Shown here: positions 5,138 to 5,205 of the stretch, one piece after another
Numbering within the stretch: position 1 is the first letter of the stretch
Layout of the letters: each line of letters begins with the position of its first letter
Source: Comamonadaceae bacterium
GTDB lineage: Bacteria > Pseudomonadota > Gammaproteobacteria > Burkholderiales > Burkholderiaceae_C
NCBI GenBank assembly: GCA_947452325.1
Contig: CANGCZ010000131.1
Coordinates: 1 to 5,205, forward strand
DNA length: 5,205 bases
Direction: 5' to 3'
The notes under the pieces: generated by a model
Seen by the model: only the letters and a program-made list of their open reading frames with translations
Told to the model about the DNA's origin: nothing
Databases searched by the model: none
Position numbers and translations under genes: made by a program

Positions 5138-5205
5138 ATTCGGTATTGACCTCACCAGCCCAGGCGGTTGGCTGCCTTTAGTCTTTGCACTCGTCATGGC
5201 ACTGG
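5130..5205 (+). CDS. cioB: Cytochrome bd-type quinol oxidase subunit II, N-terminus only
   Basis: The first 25 codons of a gene that continues past the right edge are present. It starts at ATG 5130-5132, eight bases inside the end of the subunit I gene, with AGGGA (5118-5122) seven bases upstream. The peptide MSEFGIDLTSPGGW is followed by LPLVFALVMAL, the beginning of a first membrane helix, as expected for CydB/CioB. Identification rests mainly on position and overlap, because the diagnostic DGFDLG-type motif would come just after the edge. The overlap suggests coupled translation so that the two subunits are made in equal amounts. Confidence 0.85.
   Translation, partial: MSEFGIDLTSPGGWLPLVFALVMAL

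Noticed and set aside
1..5205. tRNA, rRNA, CRISPR array, insertion sequence or attachment site
   Set aside because: No repeat-spacer pattern, transposase-like frame, terminal inverted repeats or cloverleaf-like segment was seen; the only notable repeat is the palindrome at 2142-2172.

Overview
The window looks like chromosomal DNA of a betaproteobacterium, most likely Burkholderiales/Comamonadaceae (Limnohabitans- or Rhodoferax-like). I infer this from the moderate-to-high GC, the codon use and the character of the proteins; no rRNA or housekeeping marker is present to confirm it. Nearly every base belongs to one of two divergent, tightly packed transcription units that meet at about 2103-2204.

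Leftward unit (minus strand, 2102 down to 1): an ArsR-family repressor of the BigR/SqrR type with a cysteine pair spaced as in those persulfide sensors, then two small YeeE/YedE (PmpA/PmpB-like) membrane proteins, then the N-terminal half of a SulP-family anion permease that runs off the left edge. Junctions are a 4-base ATGA overlap, a 10-base gap, and a short gap before a permease whose start codon is unusual.

Rightward unit (plus strand, 2205 to 5205): an ETHE1/Blh-like metallo-beta-lactamase-fold persulfide dioxygenase, thioredoxin 2 (trxC), a 70-residue DUF2892 membrane protein with two cysteines, cytochrome bd-type quinol oxidase subunit I of the short-Q-loop (cyanide-insensitive, CioA) class, and the first codons of subunit II. 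Gaps are short and the last two genes overlap by 8 bases.

Between the units is a perfect 12-bp inverted repeat with a 7-bp spacer. It is also two interlocked sigma70-type promoters, one per strand, each with a TTGACA -35 box inside one arm and a 17-bp spacer. One bound repressor dimer should therefore silence both units together. My reading is a persulfide/sulfide-responsive locus. Persulfide would be oxidised to sulfite by the dioxygenase, or reduced through thioredoxin. Sulfur anions would be moved by YeeE and SulP proteins. Respiration would continue through a bd-type oxidase, a class known to resist sulfide. The gene families are seen in the sequence, while the integrated function and the regulation are inferred.
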